Source of the DNA: Paradesertivirga sp036399495
Lineage (GTDB): Bacteria > Bacteroidota > Bacteroidia > Sphingobacteriales > Sphingobacteriaceae
Direction: 5' to 3'
NCBI GenBank assembly: GCA_036399495.1
Contig: DASWMZ010000097.1
Span: 1-17,473, forward strand
Length of the DNA: 17,473 nt
In this document: positions 6,942 through 14,753 of the stretch, in pieces
Layout of the letters: each line of letters starts with the position of its first letter
Position numbering within the stretch: the stretch's first letter is position 1
The notes under the pieces: model-generated
Database searches by the model: none
Told to the model about the DNA's origin: nothing
Seen by the model: the letters and a program-made list of their open reading frames with translations, nothing else
Translations under genes and position numbers: made by a program

Positions 6942-7694
6942 ATGAAATCTTTTTTGAAAAAAATTTTGCCGTTTACATTGAAGCAAAAACTGTTGGATGT
7001 CATACATCCAGACAAGCTGGTTAATGAAAGAGTGAAATTCTACTCAACTTTCTTAACAGCTAACGATCTTGTTTTTGACGTCGGGGCTAATTTAGGCAAT
7101 AGGGTCGCTGCTTTTTTGAAAATAGACGCGAAGGTTGTTGCAGTGGAGCCCCAAACGAATTGTCATCAATACCTGAAGTCGAAATTTGGTAGTAAAATAT
7201 TCATTGTTCCAAAAGGGTTAGGTGCAAAGGAAGAAGTTAAGAACATGTTTATTTCTGATGCTCATACCTTGTCTTCGTTTTCAACTGACTTTATAGAATC
7301 AATGAAGGCAAGTGGGAGATTTTCTCAACATAACTGGGAGAAGATCCAAAAGATTGAGATTACAACTTTAGACAATCTGATAGCTCAGTTTGGTTGTCCA
7401 AAATTTATTAAAATTGATGTTGAGGGATATGAAGAAGAGGTTTTGAAAGGGTTATCTACTAAAGTCAATTATATCAGCATTGAATATGCTGTACCGGAGC
7501 AACTTCACAAAGCGATAGCTTGTTTACAAAGCTTAATTAAGCGCGACCCGAACTTAACCTGTAATTATTGTATAGGTGAATCAATGGAATTCAAGTTAGA
7601 TAATTGGGCACCTGGAAAAGAGTTTATCTTGTTTATCCAAACTCCTGAATTTATTGAGTCTGAATTCGGAGACATATATATAAAAATGGCCTAA
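6942..7694 (+). CDS. FkbM-family SAM-dependent methyltransferase
   Basis: A 250-residue class I methyltransferase. Motif I is VFDVGANLGN (44-53), with the acidic end of strand 2 in AVEP (67-70). The FkbM signature TTLDNLI...FIKIDVEGYEEEVL lies at 141-168. FkbM enzymes O-methylate sugar hydroxyls, so a role in methylating the polysaccharide repeat unit or its end is likely, given the setting. The ATG at 6942 is preferred to an upstream TTG at 6924 that overlaps the promoter box. Unlike the rest of the polysaccharide genes it runs left to right, alone, so it may have been added separately. The acceptor is unknown. Confidence 0.88.
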   Translation: MKSFLKKILPFTLKQKLLDVIHPDKLVNERVKFYSTFLTANDLVFDVGANLGNRVAAFLKIDAKVVAVEPQTNCHQYLKSKFGSKIFIVPKGLGAKEEVKNMFISDAHTLSSFSTDFIESMKASGRFSQHNWEKIQKIEITTLDNLIAQFGCPKFIKIDVEGYEEEVLKGLSTKVNYISIEYAVPEQLHKAIACLQSLIKRDPNLTCNYCIGESMEFKLDNWAPGKEFILFIQTPEFIESEFGDIYIKMA

Positions 7695-7969
7695 ACCATA
7701 ATTGTTTTCTAGGATCCATGGCAAACGCTGAAGAGGTTTGCTGAAGATGTTTTTAATTTAACAGCCCAACCATCAAGACAATAGAAAGCCGAAAAGGCTT
7801 CCTCAAATACAAGCCAGTGATCTGATGGTTCAATATAAACAGAGGATGCTTTTGGTTAAGCATAACCAACAATGATGAATAAAATAAATTGGTGTCTTCC
7901 TGTTTTCCGCACTGGGACACCCAAAATCAAATTTCGAATAAATTCAATTAATTTTGCTGTTTTTGCCAG

Positions 7970-8320
7970 TAGTATTTTCTTTACTGTTTAATAAGGTATG
8001 AACGGCTGGAGCTTGAGCAGAAATGGGGCAAGAAATATCCTCTTATCTGTAAAACGTGGTTGGATAACTAGCTTACTTATCTGGTTTCTTTGAATATGAT
8101 CAGGTTATCCAAAAATCATATACTCTACTATAACCCATTGAGGGAGTGCATCGACAGATCAGTAAAATCACTAAAAACAAAAGGCGCTTTTCCGTTCGAC
8201 CAGGCCTTGCTAACACTGATGTATCTGGTTATTCAAATATCAGTAAATGGACCATGACTATCCATAATTGATGGCTGTTTCACAATTATATATTCTCTTT
8301 GTGACAGAATACTTAAAGAA
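7970..8320 (+). pseudogene. IS256-family (Mutator-type) transposase relic
   Basis: The plus-strand frame from 7997 reads LEQKWGKKYPLICKTWLDN, then a stop where the family has Trp (DNW; TAG for TGG). It continues in the same frame through a degenerate IR..YYNPL stretch (family: IRK-IYTTNAIES), then SVKSLKTKGAFPFDQALLTL and LMYLVIQIS. After a frame change near 8245 it gives KWTMTIHN, a stop, and W (family: KWTMPIRNW). This is the C-terminal third of an IS256 transposase with several stops and at least one shift, so it is dead. The N-terminal part, including the first catalytic residues, was not found. A possible element end near 8353-8382 is uncertain. Confidence 0.75.
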
Positions 8321-8398
8321 ATATTGGGGTTGAGAAGCATTATTTTAGATCATGACACAGTTCATGGGACACTACCCAATCCATTTATAGTTATCAGT

Positions 8399-8566
8399 TC
8401 ACTTAACCCAGATATCTTCATGACGGCGGGTTTTTAATAATTTAATTCTGGGGTCTAGCAAAGTAAATGCCACTACTTTCTGGCTTTCCATGCTTCCTGA
8501 AAGCACCGAATAGATAGCCTTGCTTCTTACCACTCCATCATGTTTCGACTTTGAAATTAATAACTG
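8399..8566 (-). pseudogene. Unidentified coding-like remnant
   Basis: A minus-strand frame of 55 codons ends at 8399. It reads protein-like (HDGVVRSKAIYSVLSGSMESQ, then VVAFTLLDPRIKLL and RRHEDIWVK). Two in-frame stops lie just upstream, and coding-like text resumes beyond them (KEWQNRPQYFRIL), so this may be the tail of a decayed gene. I do not recognise the family. The only internal ATG would give about 30 residues. Confidence 0.25.
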
Positions 8567-8771
8567 CTAACCAAGTCACAGGATACGAAAGTACTGGGGC
8601 CGGTTCTGCCATTCTTTATATTTGAATAAGGCGGTATGTTTCTAGCGGTGAGTGCCCTATTAGAAACCTTAACCAAATCAGTGTTAAGTAAATAAAAAAT
8701 TTGGTGCATCGTTTTGAGAATTAAGGCGTAAGGAGACTGAATCAGTTATCGGTGGCGAGATGGGGATTAGC

Positions 8772-9560
8772 TTATTTATACCAGCAATCCGGTAAAACTA
8801 TGTCCTTTTTATTTTCAGAATTTTTCCGGTCAAGTTCATGAGGAAATGACAAATTAGGTTCATAAGTTGTAATTCTGTCTTTTCTTAAAAAAGTAAATTC
8901 CATTTCAGGAAAAGTCATATAGTTTTTATAGTGTATTGGATTTGAAACGTTGTTAGGGTGAATGTGGACAATCTGGAAATTTTTCAAAAGTTTATAAAAA
9001 CATGCTGAAATCATTTGAAATCCAAATTGATGAAACAGGAAATTAAGATTATGAAACTCAATAATTATTATTCTGAACTTTTTAAAAAGATCATTTGAGG
9101 TATCGATAAGTACATTATATTCGCCACCTTCAATGTCCATTTGAAGAATCATGTCTGATTCGTTTCCAACATCTAAACTTTCGTTGACCCAACTTTCGAG
9201 AGTCATAAACATTGAATCGTTTTCCATTCCTAGATATTTTTTTTCAAAAGAAAATAAAGGATTATGAATAGGGGGGAATTCTACTGAATAGTCCGCTAGA
9301 AAAGATTTTATTCCTCTTTTTGATAAATCATTCTCAAAATATGCTTCAAGAGATACTCCCGGAGAAAAACAGGTTTTTATACCTTCAAGATCGTCTGGTA
9401 TCAGATAACCTGCATCTTTTTCTCCACCTACCCGTATTAATTTATGATCTGTTGTGCATGGTCTTACTTTTTGGAAAAACTCTTTTAATTGAGCATCCAC
9501 CGTAGCCATACCAATTGATATACCCTTATTTAAACAAACTTCTTTAATTTTTGCAATCAT
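8772..9560 (-). CDS. FkbM-family methyltransferase, second and divergent copy
   Basis: A 262-residue protein. RVGGEKDAGYLIPDDLEG (43-60) followed by CFSPGVS (64-70) corresponds to the glycine-rich cofactor region of one FkbM subgroup. The family signature is DMILQMDIEGGEYNVL (136-151), and FRIIIIEFHNL (162-172) is the next strand. It would methylate a sugar hydroxyl using S-adenosylmethionine. It differs clearly from the FkbM protein at 6942, so the two are not recent duplicates. It lies on the same strand as gmd but 500 bases downstream, so it may have its own promoter. The ATG at 9560 gives a normal length. Confidence 0.82.
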   Translation of the reverse strand: MIAKIKEVCLNKGISIGMATVDAQLKEFFQKVRPCTTDHKLIRVGGEKDAGYLIPDDLEGIKTCFSPGVSLEAYFENDLSKRGIKSFLADYSVEFPPIHNPLFSFEKKYLGMENDSMFMTLESWVNESLDVGNESDMILQMDIEGGEYNVLIDTSNDLFKKFRIIIIEFHNLNFLFHQFGFQMISACFYKLLKNFQIVHIHPNNVSNPIHYKNYMTFPEMEFTFLRKDRITTYEPNLSFPHELDRKNSENKKDIVLPDCWYK

Positions 9561-10057
9561 TATTATTATTTATGACAGTAAGCGACTTTATCTGTTAAAT
9601 ACCTTTGATAAAAATCAAACGGATAACTTGATATATTTTAAAGTACCAATATAAATTGCCACCTAAGTATAATTCCTCTTTGTTTAAAAGAGAGATAGTT
9701 TGCGCTTAATTAGCATTTCGTAAGTGAGACAGTAATAACAATATACTAAACTTTCTTACCATCCTTTGGCTTAAGAACCCTTATTCCCGGAGCCAAATAT
9801 AATAAAAGTAGTCAAAGGTGAGCTTTGATTAGTAAAATATCTCCGAGAATTAAGTGGAACAAAAGGAATATCAGCCACTAGGAAAGTGTAATTTATAAAA
9901 TCTGTAAATCATCTTAATACATTCAGGACTTGATTGTATATGATCGCTCCCTTATTAAAATCGATCAGTTTGATGAACACGATAAAGATCACACTCTTGT
10001 ACTTCCTCGAAAACTATGGAATAAGGGAGTTCCAGACGCAGATTTCAAGGAGAATGG
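9561..10057. other. Intergenic region with the tail of a lost gene
   Basis: About 500 bases between gmd and the FkbM gene. The right third (from 9918) carries a coding-like plus-strand frame, given separately. In 9561-9917 I see no gene, no clear -7 box for the FkbM gene and no strong terminator. Confidence 0.5.
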
Positions 10058-10073
10058 TCACTTGCGTAACTGA
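9918..10073 (+). pseudogene. C-terminal remnant of an unidentified gene, antisense to the gmd end
   Basis: A plus-strand frame of 51 codons with protein-like text (QDLIVYDRSLIKIDQFDEHD, then TLVLPRKLWNKGVPDADF and ENGHLRN) and a stop at 10071-10073. It has no ATG, and an in-frame stop precedes it at 9915, so it is the tail of a gene whose body is missing or shifted. It overlaps the last 16 bases of gmd on the other strand. I cannot name the family. Confidence 0.35.
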
Positions 10074-11020
10074 AGTTCGTCCTCTATCATATTCGCAATA
10101 ATTTGGTCGAAGCTACATTTTGAAGACCACCCTAATATTTCTTTTGCCTTCGAAGCATTTGCCCGTCCTGATTTAAGATCAGTTGGCCTGTAAAGAGTTA
10201 GGTCAATGTCAACATGATCTTGCCAATTTAAATTTAATCTTCTAAACGCTATATCAATAAAATCTTTAAGTTTATGAGTTTCACCGGTCGCAATTACATA
10301 ATCGTCAGGCTGACTATGTTGTAGCATGAGCCACATTGCTTCTACATAATCGGGAGCCCAACCCCAGTCGCGGGCAATTTCGATATTCCCTAAAACAAGC
10401 TTCTTATCGCTTCCTTTATAAATGTCACATGCAGCTGAAATAATTTTTTTTGTAACAAAACGATTCCCCCTCAATGGAGATTCATGATTAAACAATATGC
10501 CGGTGCATGCATATAAATTATATGCTTCCCTGTAGTTTGCAATTTGCCAGAATGATGTAGACTTTGCTACTGCATAGGGGCTTCGTGGCCTGAAAGGGGT
10601 GATTTCATTGGCTTCTGACCCTTCTGTATCGCCAAAACACTCACTTGATCCAGCGCTGTAAAGCTTTATCGGTAAGTTACTAAAACGAATTGATTCTAAA
10701 AGGTTGATAGTTCCTAATATAATGCTATCGAAAGTTTCAACAGGCTGCTCAAATGATAGTCCTACTGATGACTGCCCTGCTAAATTATATATCTCATCTG
10801 GCTTTACACGCATAATAGTTTGTAAAACACTTCGGAAGTCATGAAGATTAAGTGATAATAGCTGAACCGATTCCTTAATATTAAGTCTAATAAGATTTGA
10901 AAAACTAGAGACCTGTGCATCTCGTGATCCTCCGTAGACCTCATATCCTTTTTCAAGGAGCAGTTTTGATAAATATGCCCCGTCTTGGCCCGACACTCCA
11001 CAAATTAAAGCTTTCTTCAT
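10058..11020 (-). CDS. gmd: GDP-mannose 4,6-dehydratase
   Basis: A 320-residue extended short-chain dehydrogenase that converts GDP-D-mannose to GDP-4-keto-6-deoxy-D-mannose, the precursor of GDP-fucose, GDP-rhamnose, perosamine and related sugars. Seen: the NADP-binding GVSGQDGAYL (8-17), YNLAGQSSV (78-86), the catalytic SSE (125-127) with Tyr149/Lys153 in YAVAK, the GMD hallmark NHESPLRGNRFVT (178-190), and RDWGWAPDYVEAMW (217-230). The length is at the short end of the family. The catalytic set is complete. No reductase or aminotransferase for the 4-keto product is in the window, so the final sugar cannot be told. 110 bases separate it from the upstream glycosyltransferase in the same direction. 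Confidence 0.93.
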   Translation of the reverse strand: MKKALICGVSGQDGAYLSKLLLEKGYEVYGGSRDAQVSSFSNLIRLNIKESVQLLSLNLHDFRSVLQTIMRVKPDEIYNLAGQSSVGLSFEQPVETFDSIILGTINLLESIRFSNLPIKLYSAGSSECFGDTEGSEANEITPFRPRSPYAVAKSTSFWQIANYREAYNLYACTGILFNHESPLRGNRFVTKKIISAACDIYKGSDKKLVLGNIEIARDWGWAPDYVEAMWLMLQHSQPDDYVIATGETHKLKDFIDIAFRRLNLNWQDHVDIDLTLYRPTDLKSGRANASKAKEILGWSSKCSFDQIIANMIEDELQLRK

Positions 11021-11130
11021 GTGTAAATGGTTTTCACAGGTAATAAACGTTTCTTATTGTCACCCTAGCTCCAGCGCTTGCTTAAGAGCACTCGAGGAAC
11101 TGACTAACATCGCTTTTATTTGACAGTTCC

Positions 11131-12231
11131 CTATTGGTTGGATAGTTTGGACCAAAAATCTTTTATTTTTTGGGATACAACTTCTTCACTAAAGATTTTT
11201 GACCTCATCATTCCACTTAAAGCAATTTTATCCCTTTCTTCCGGGGATGCCCGAATTATCTTTAAAATAGAACCCGACATGCTGTCTATGTCCCTCGGGT
11301 TTGCAAAAATAGCAACGTCGCCTGCTACCTCTGGCAGTGATGTTGTATTACTACAAACAACAGGTGTTCCACTCGCCATAGCTTCTACAATGGGTATTCC
11401 AAAGCCCTCATACAGAGAGAGTGAAATCGATGCCCAAGCTTTTCTATACAAATTTTGCAAACCCTCGTTGCTTATAAATTTTTCAAAAACTATCTGATCT
11501 TCTATACCAAGTGACTTAGCTTTATTTATAAAAAAGCTTTGCGAAGACTGAGCAACTCCCACGATTCGCAACTTAAAATTAGTTATGCCGTGGTTATTAA
11601 CACTTTTTGCATATGCTTCAAGCAGCCCTGAAAGGTTTTTACTGGGACCATCGCCAGTTACTGTTAATAAATAAGGCTCCCTGTGCTGGGCAGGAACAGG
11701 CTTCTCAACAAACCAGTCATGCGTAATACTGCAGGGGATTACGTGAACGCGGTCTTTTGAAATACCAAATCTCTCATGAAGTTCATTTTTAGAATATTCT
11801 GATATTGAAATCAATATATCAGCAGATGAATAAGCCTTTGGAGCTGTAAAACGTCTGTATAGGCGTCCAAGATTATTATATAAGGAATGTGATACGGGCA
11901 AGTCCTTAAATGATTGCATGAATATCAAATCGTAAATAACTACTATCTTTTTTACCTTGCTAATTTTAGTTACTGGTGATGTAATTGACGGGCACAATAA
12001 ATATGTTAGATCTGCCTTCTTTGCTAATGAAGGCAATATTTTTTGTTCCCACCAAGGAAAGAAACTATTACCGGCAGAAATGCACCTATAAGTGTCTAAA
12101 GATTGTCCGTGAGGCAAAAGCGCTATTACCGCTTCCTTGGGCAGGGGTGCGAGAATAGAAGCAGTGTATCTTCCTATTCCACGATGTTGCCAGGCTCCAT
12201 ACATCATTCGTGCGTCGACTCCTAATCTCAT
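11131..12231 (-). CDS. GT4-family glycosyltransferase
   Basis: A 366-residue GT-B retaining glycosyltransferase. The N-terminal domain starts MRLGVDARMMYG and holds the acceptor loop HRGIGRYT (17-23). The C-terminal nucleotide-sugar domain has TVTGDGPSKNLSGLLEAY (190-207) and the donor motif SLYEGFGIPIVEAMASGTPV (272-291) with the E-x7-E pair Glu275/Glu283. The pattern resembles mannosyl- or rhamnosyltransferases of O-antigen clusters, which would fit use of a GDP-sugar near gmd, but donor and acceptor are inferred only. The protein should be cytosolic, at the inner face of the membrane. Both ends look complete. Confidence 0.9.
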   Translation of the reverse strand: MRLGVDARMMYGAWQHRGIGRYTASILAPLPKEAVIALLPHGQSLDTYRCISAGNSFFPWWEQKILPSLAKKADLTYLLCPSITSPVTKISKVKKIVVIYDLIFMQSFKDLPVSHSLYNNLGRLYRRFTAPKAYSSADILISISEYSKNELHERFGISKDRVHVIPCSITHDWFVEKPVPAQHREPYLLTVTGDGPSKNLSGLLEAYAKSVNNHGITNFKLRIVGVAQSSQSFFINKAKSLGIEDQIVFEKFISNEGLQNLYRKAWASISLSLYEGFGIPIVEAMASGTPVVCSNTTSLPEVAGDVAIFANPRDIDSMSGSILKIIRASPEERDKIALSGMMRSKIFSEEVVSQKIKDFWSKLSNQ

Positions 12232-12234
12232 TAA

Positions 12235-12528
12235 TTTATCATTTTAAATATATACCAATGCCTTACTGGCAAAATCTGGTTTGAAACGTACGAAAATCTC
12301 AGTGAAATTGCCAGCTACAGCCCGACAAAAATTAATCGAAATTACGGGCTTAAAATTTCGTTCTTTGCCAATTTATGTTGTAAAAATAGATTTTTATTGT
12401 TCACTAGAACAACGATTTCCTTTTTTTTAGTTGCATTTTTCGGAATGACAGGCTTTTATTTCGATACTCACTTCTTTAAACCGCAGTTAGATTTAGTTAT
12501 AGGGCTTATAATTAATCGTTTTTGCTGA
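12235..12528 (+). pseudogene. Antisense open frame with a hydrophobic C-terminal end, probable membrane-protein remnant
   Basis: A plus-strand frame stays open for 97 codons from the stop at 12232-12234 to the TGA at 12526-12528. It lies in the gap between two minus-strand genes and lacks an early ATG (the first is at 12445). The C-terminal part is strongly hydrophobic and protein-like: ISFFLVAFFGMTGFYFD, then FFKPQLDLVIGLIINRF. A membrane helix followed by a conserved-looking tail is reminiscent of polysaccharide polymerase or ligase ends, but I cannot prove the family. I infer the 3' end of a replaced gene; a chance open frame in AT-rich DNA is possible. Confidence 0.3.
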
Positions 12529-12536
12529 TCCGCAAA

Positions 12537-13442
12537 TTAAAAATCCCTAGTTGTGAAAGACCGCAAAGTTTTTGTGAGCCCTTGTCTAGCAGAAAAGGGT
12601 AGTACTTTACCTATGGCGCGTATAATTTTAAGGTTAGAAACTTGATAACTTTGGGTCAATTTCGTTAATCGTTCTGGATTTAAAGGGAGTTTTAGGGCTT
12701 CGCCAACTTTAGCGATACCTTCTATTATTGCGGGGTAAATATGCCATAGTTTAGGCTTCAAGCCCAGATTCAATGCAATTTCCATGACCAGTTCTGTTGT
12801 TGATAGGCTTTCATCATCTGCAATATTATAGATGCCTGATGGGACATTTTGATCTAACAGTTCTTTGATCACAAAGCAAAGGTTTTCTACACTTAAGAAG
12901 GAGCGCTTATTTTCAAAAGCAGCTAAGGGGTAGGGGATTCCTTTCTTAACGAAATTGTATAGTAGATTTAGATTGCCCTTGTTACCTGGACCATGTATCA
13001 TACAAGGACGAAGAATATAATACGATTTACCTGCTGGCAGGGTTTGTGATTGAATGTATTGTTCTGCTAAAAGTTTTGATTTACCGTAATGTGTTTGGGG
13101 TAAAGGTTTAGCATCTTCAGTTAATATTGATTCAACTGAGTCGGCGGCAGCTTTGACCGAGCTGATAAATATAAATTTTTTTGCATTTGATTTTAAGAAA
13201 GCATCATAAAGCTTTTTTGTCAATTCAGTATTTACCTGGTAATACTCTTCGGCGTTTGTTGTGTTTTTTAAATCATGAGCTTTTCCTGCAAGATGGATTA
13301 TGCAATCAAAAGACTCTAAATGGGTAATGTTCCAGTCGTCTCTGAGAATTAACGTCTTAATATCGAAATCAGATTTTTCTTTCAGATAGGAAACTAAATT
13401 CGTGCCGACGAAGCCCGAGGTACCCGTTGAGATTATGTTCAT
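12537..13442 (-). CDS. NAD-dependent epimerase/reductase, WbpV/FnlB-like nucleotide-sugar enzyme
   Basis: A 301-residue extended SDR protein. TGTSGFVGTNL (6-16) is the nucleotide-binding glycine motif, HLAGKAHDL (50-58) is characteristic of the WbpV/WbpK group, and FISSVKA (92-98) with YGKSK (Tyr119, Lys123) forms the active site. RPCMIHGPGNKGNLNLL (145-161) fixes the sugar-binding half. In that group the enzyme reduces UDP-4-keto-6-deoxy-HexNAc to UDP-QuiNAc or FucNAc, which a WbpL-type transferase then uses, matching the WecA-like gene at 5639. A UDP-sugar 4-epimerase role remains possible. The start codon overlaps the stop of the upstream glycosyltransferase (ATGA, 4 bases), so the two are translationally coupled. 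Confidence 0.87.
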   Translation of the reverse strand: MNIISTGTSGFVGTNLVSYLKEKSDFDIKTLILRDDWNITHLESFDCIIHLAGKAHDLKNTTNAEEYYQVNTELTKKLYDAFLKSNAKKFIFISSVKAAADSVESILTEDAKPLPQTHYGKSKLLAEQYIQSQTLPAGKSYYILRPCMIHGPGNKGNLNLLYNFVKKGIPYPLAAFENKRSFLSVENLCFVIKELLDQNVPSGIYNIADDESLSTTELVMEIALNLGLKPKLWHIYPAIIEGIAKVGEALKLPLNPERLTKLTQSYQVSNLKIIRAIGKVLPFSARQGLTKTLRSFTTRDF

Positions 13443-14596
13443 GCTTCAATTATTGCTTTAAGAGAATCGCCGTATGATTTCCATGAAAATTGCTGTAAAA
13501 TGAAGTCCCTCGCGTTTGTTTTAATATGATCAAAGTCAGTAGGGTTTTCGTAAATTGCATTAATTAAAGAGGCAAATTCGATAGGCGTATTCGCTATTAA
13601 GAAATGATTCATTGGCACAGATCCAACTATAGGTCTGGCCCCCAAATTGTTTGTAATTGTTAGCTGTCCCAGAGCCATTGATTCCAATATCTTATTCTGT
13701 ATTCCACCGCCAGTTTGCATTGGTGCAACTGTACATAGGCCTGTCTGTATTAGTTCATATGGATCGTCCAGAAAACCGGTTACTTTAATCCGTTCGTTTT
13801 CAAGACTACGAATAGATCTGGATGGATTGACCCCCACTATATAGAAGGTAATTTCCGGGTTGACCAATGGGAGCACGTTCGCAACAAACCACTTGACTGC
13901 ATCAATGTTTGGTTGATAAAACATAGCACCAAAAAAACAAAAATGCTTTTTTCTACCGATGCTTGCTTTCTTAAGCAATGCACTATTTACTCCATTAGGC
14001 AGCCACTCGACATTACCAAATTTTGAGTAATACAGAGCTTCGTCTTTATTTACAAACAATGTACACTTAGCATGTTGAACCATCTTTTTCTCATATTTTA
14101 ACAGCCGTTTCGCTTCAATTGTGTAGATGTATTTAAAGAAAATCGACGAAGTTCTTTTTCGTGATCTCATGTAATTGATAGCTATTGAATCTACGAGATC
14201 TAGAATAATTTTATGTTCAAAAACCGGTCTTGCGTAACCAGCTGTTCGGATCAAATTTAATATGATGGAATCGTAATGCGATTCTCCGCTCTTAATGTAT
14301 TTGTTTACTTTTTCCGAGGAATAGTAAGCGACTTGAAGCGGCATGGAGCCTTGGAAAAAAGCTAGAAATACGTTTAAAAAAGATAAGAACCGGGATCTGG
14401 GAAAAACAGTGACCGTTCTGCAGGTCTTATTGAGAAAAGAAGAGGCTTCTTTACTAACATTCTCATTCGATATAACGAGTAAATCCACATCGAAGTGTAA
14501 AGATAATTGTGATATCAAATTGTAGAGTTTCAATTTATGGCCGTCTACAGGTGGGTATGGAAATCCAGGACTTACGACTAATACTTGTTTTTTCAC
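13439..14596 (-). CDS. Glycosyltransferase of the GT4/GT1 fold (Stp1-like group)
   Basis: A 385-residue GT-B glycosyltransferase. The N-terminus VVSPGFPYPPVDGHKLK (7-23) carries the acceptor-side loop seen in this group. CFFGAMFYQPNIDAVKWF (220-237) starts the second domain, and PMQTGGGIQNKILESMALG (292-310) is the donor motif. It has the second glutamate (Glu305) but Gly in place of the first Glu of the E-x7-E pair, as I recall for the Stp1-like sugar transferases. Donor and acceptor are unknown. It overlaps the epimerase gene by 4 bases and is preceded by a 157-base gap, so it probably heads a two-gene translational unit within the locus. Confidence 0.87.
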   Translation of the reverse strand: MKKQVLVVSPGFPYPPVDGHKLKLYNLISQLSLHFDVDLLVISNENVSKEASSFLNKTCRTVTVFPRSRFLSFLNVFLAFFQGSMPLQVAYYSSEKVNKYIKSGESHYDSIILNLIRTAGYARPVFEHKIILDLVDSIAINYMRSRKRTSSIFFKYIYTIEAKRLLKYEKKMVQHAKCTLFVNKDEALYYSKFGNVEWLPNGVNSALLKKASIGRKKHFCFFGAMFYQPNIDAVKWFVANVLPLVNPEITFYIVGVNPSRSIRSLENERIKVTGFLDDPYELIQTGLCTVAPMQTGGGIQNKILESMALGQLTITNNLGARPIVGSVPMNHFLIANTPIEFASLINAIYENPTDFDHIKTNARDFILQQFSWKSYGDSLKAIIEA

Positions 14597-14753
14597 CTTT
14601 GCTTATTACTGGGTTAAACACAGCCCACGATTGTAAATAATATTTCTAGCTTTCTCTCAACAGTATGGCAGAACTCCATGAAGATATGAACCTACAACAA
14701 ACATGCATCAATTTGAAATTATTGGTCCTCTAAACTCTGTGACTACCTAATAA

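Larger units (their letters stand above)
7695..8771. other. Gene-remnant region between two FkbM genes
   Basis: 1,077 bases without an intact gene. 7970-8320 is an IS256-type transposase relic (+); 8399-8566 is an unidentified coding-like frame (-). A small hairpin (AAGCC/GGCTT, 7786-7800) follows the FkbM gene, and a GGTGTC/GACACC inverted repeat spans 7891-7921. In 7695-7969 and 8567-8771 I see only short, broken frames. Confidence 0.6.

Noticed and set aside
7891..7921. GGTGTC/GACACC inverted repeat as the left end of the IS256 relic
   Set aside because: Long loop, short arms, and no matching sequence at the right side of the relic.
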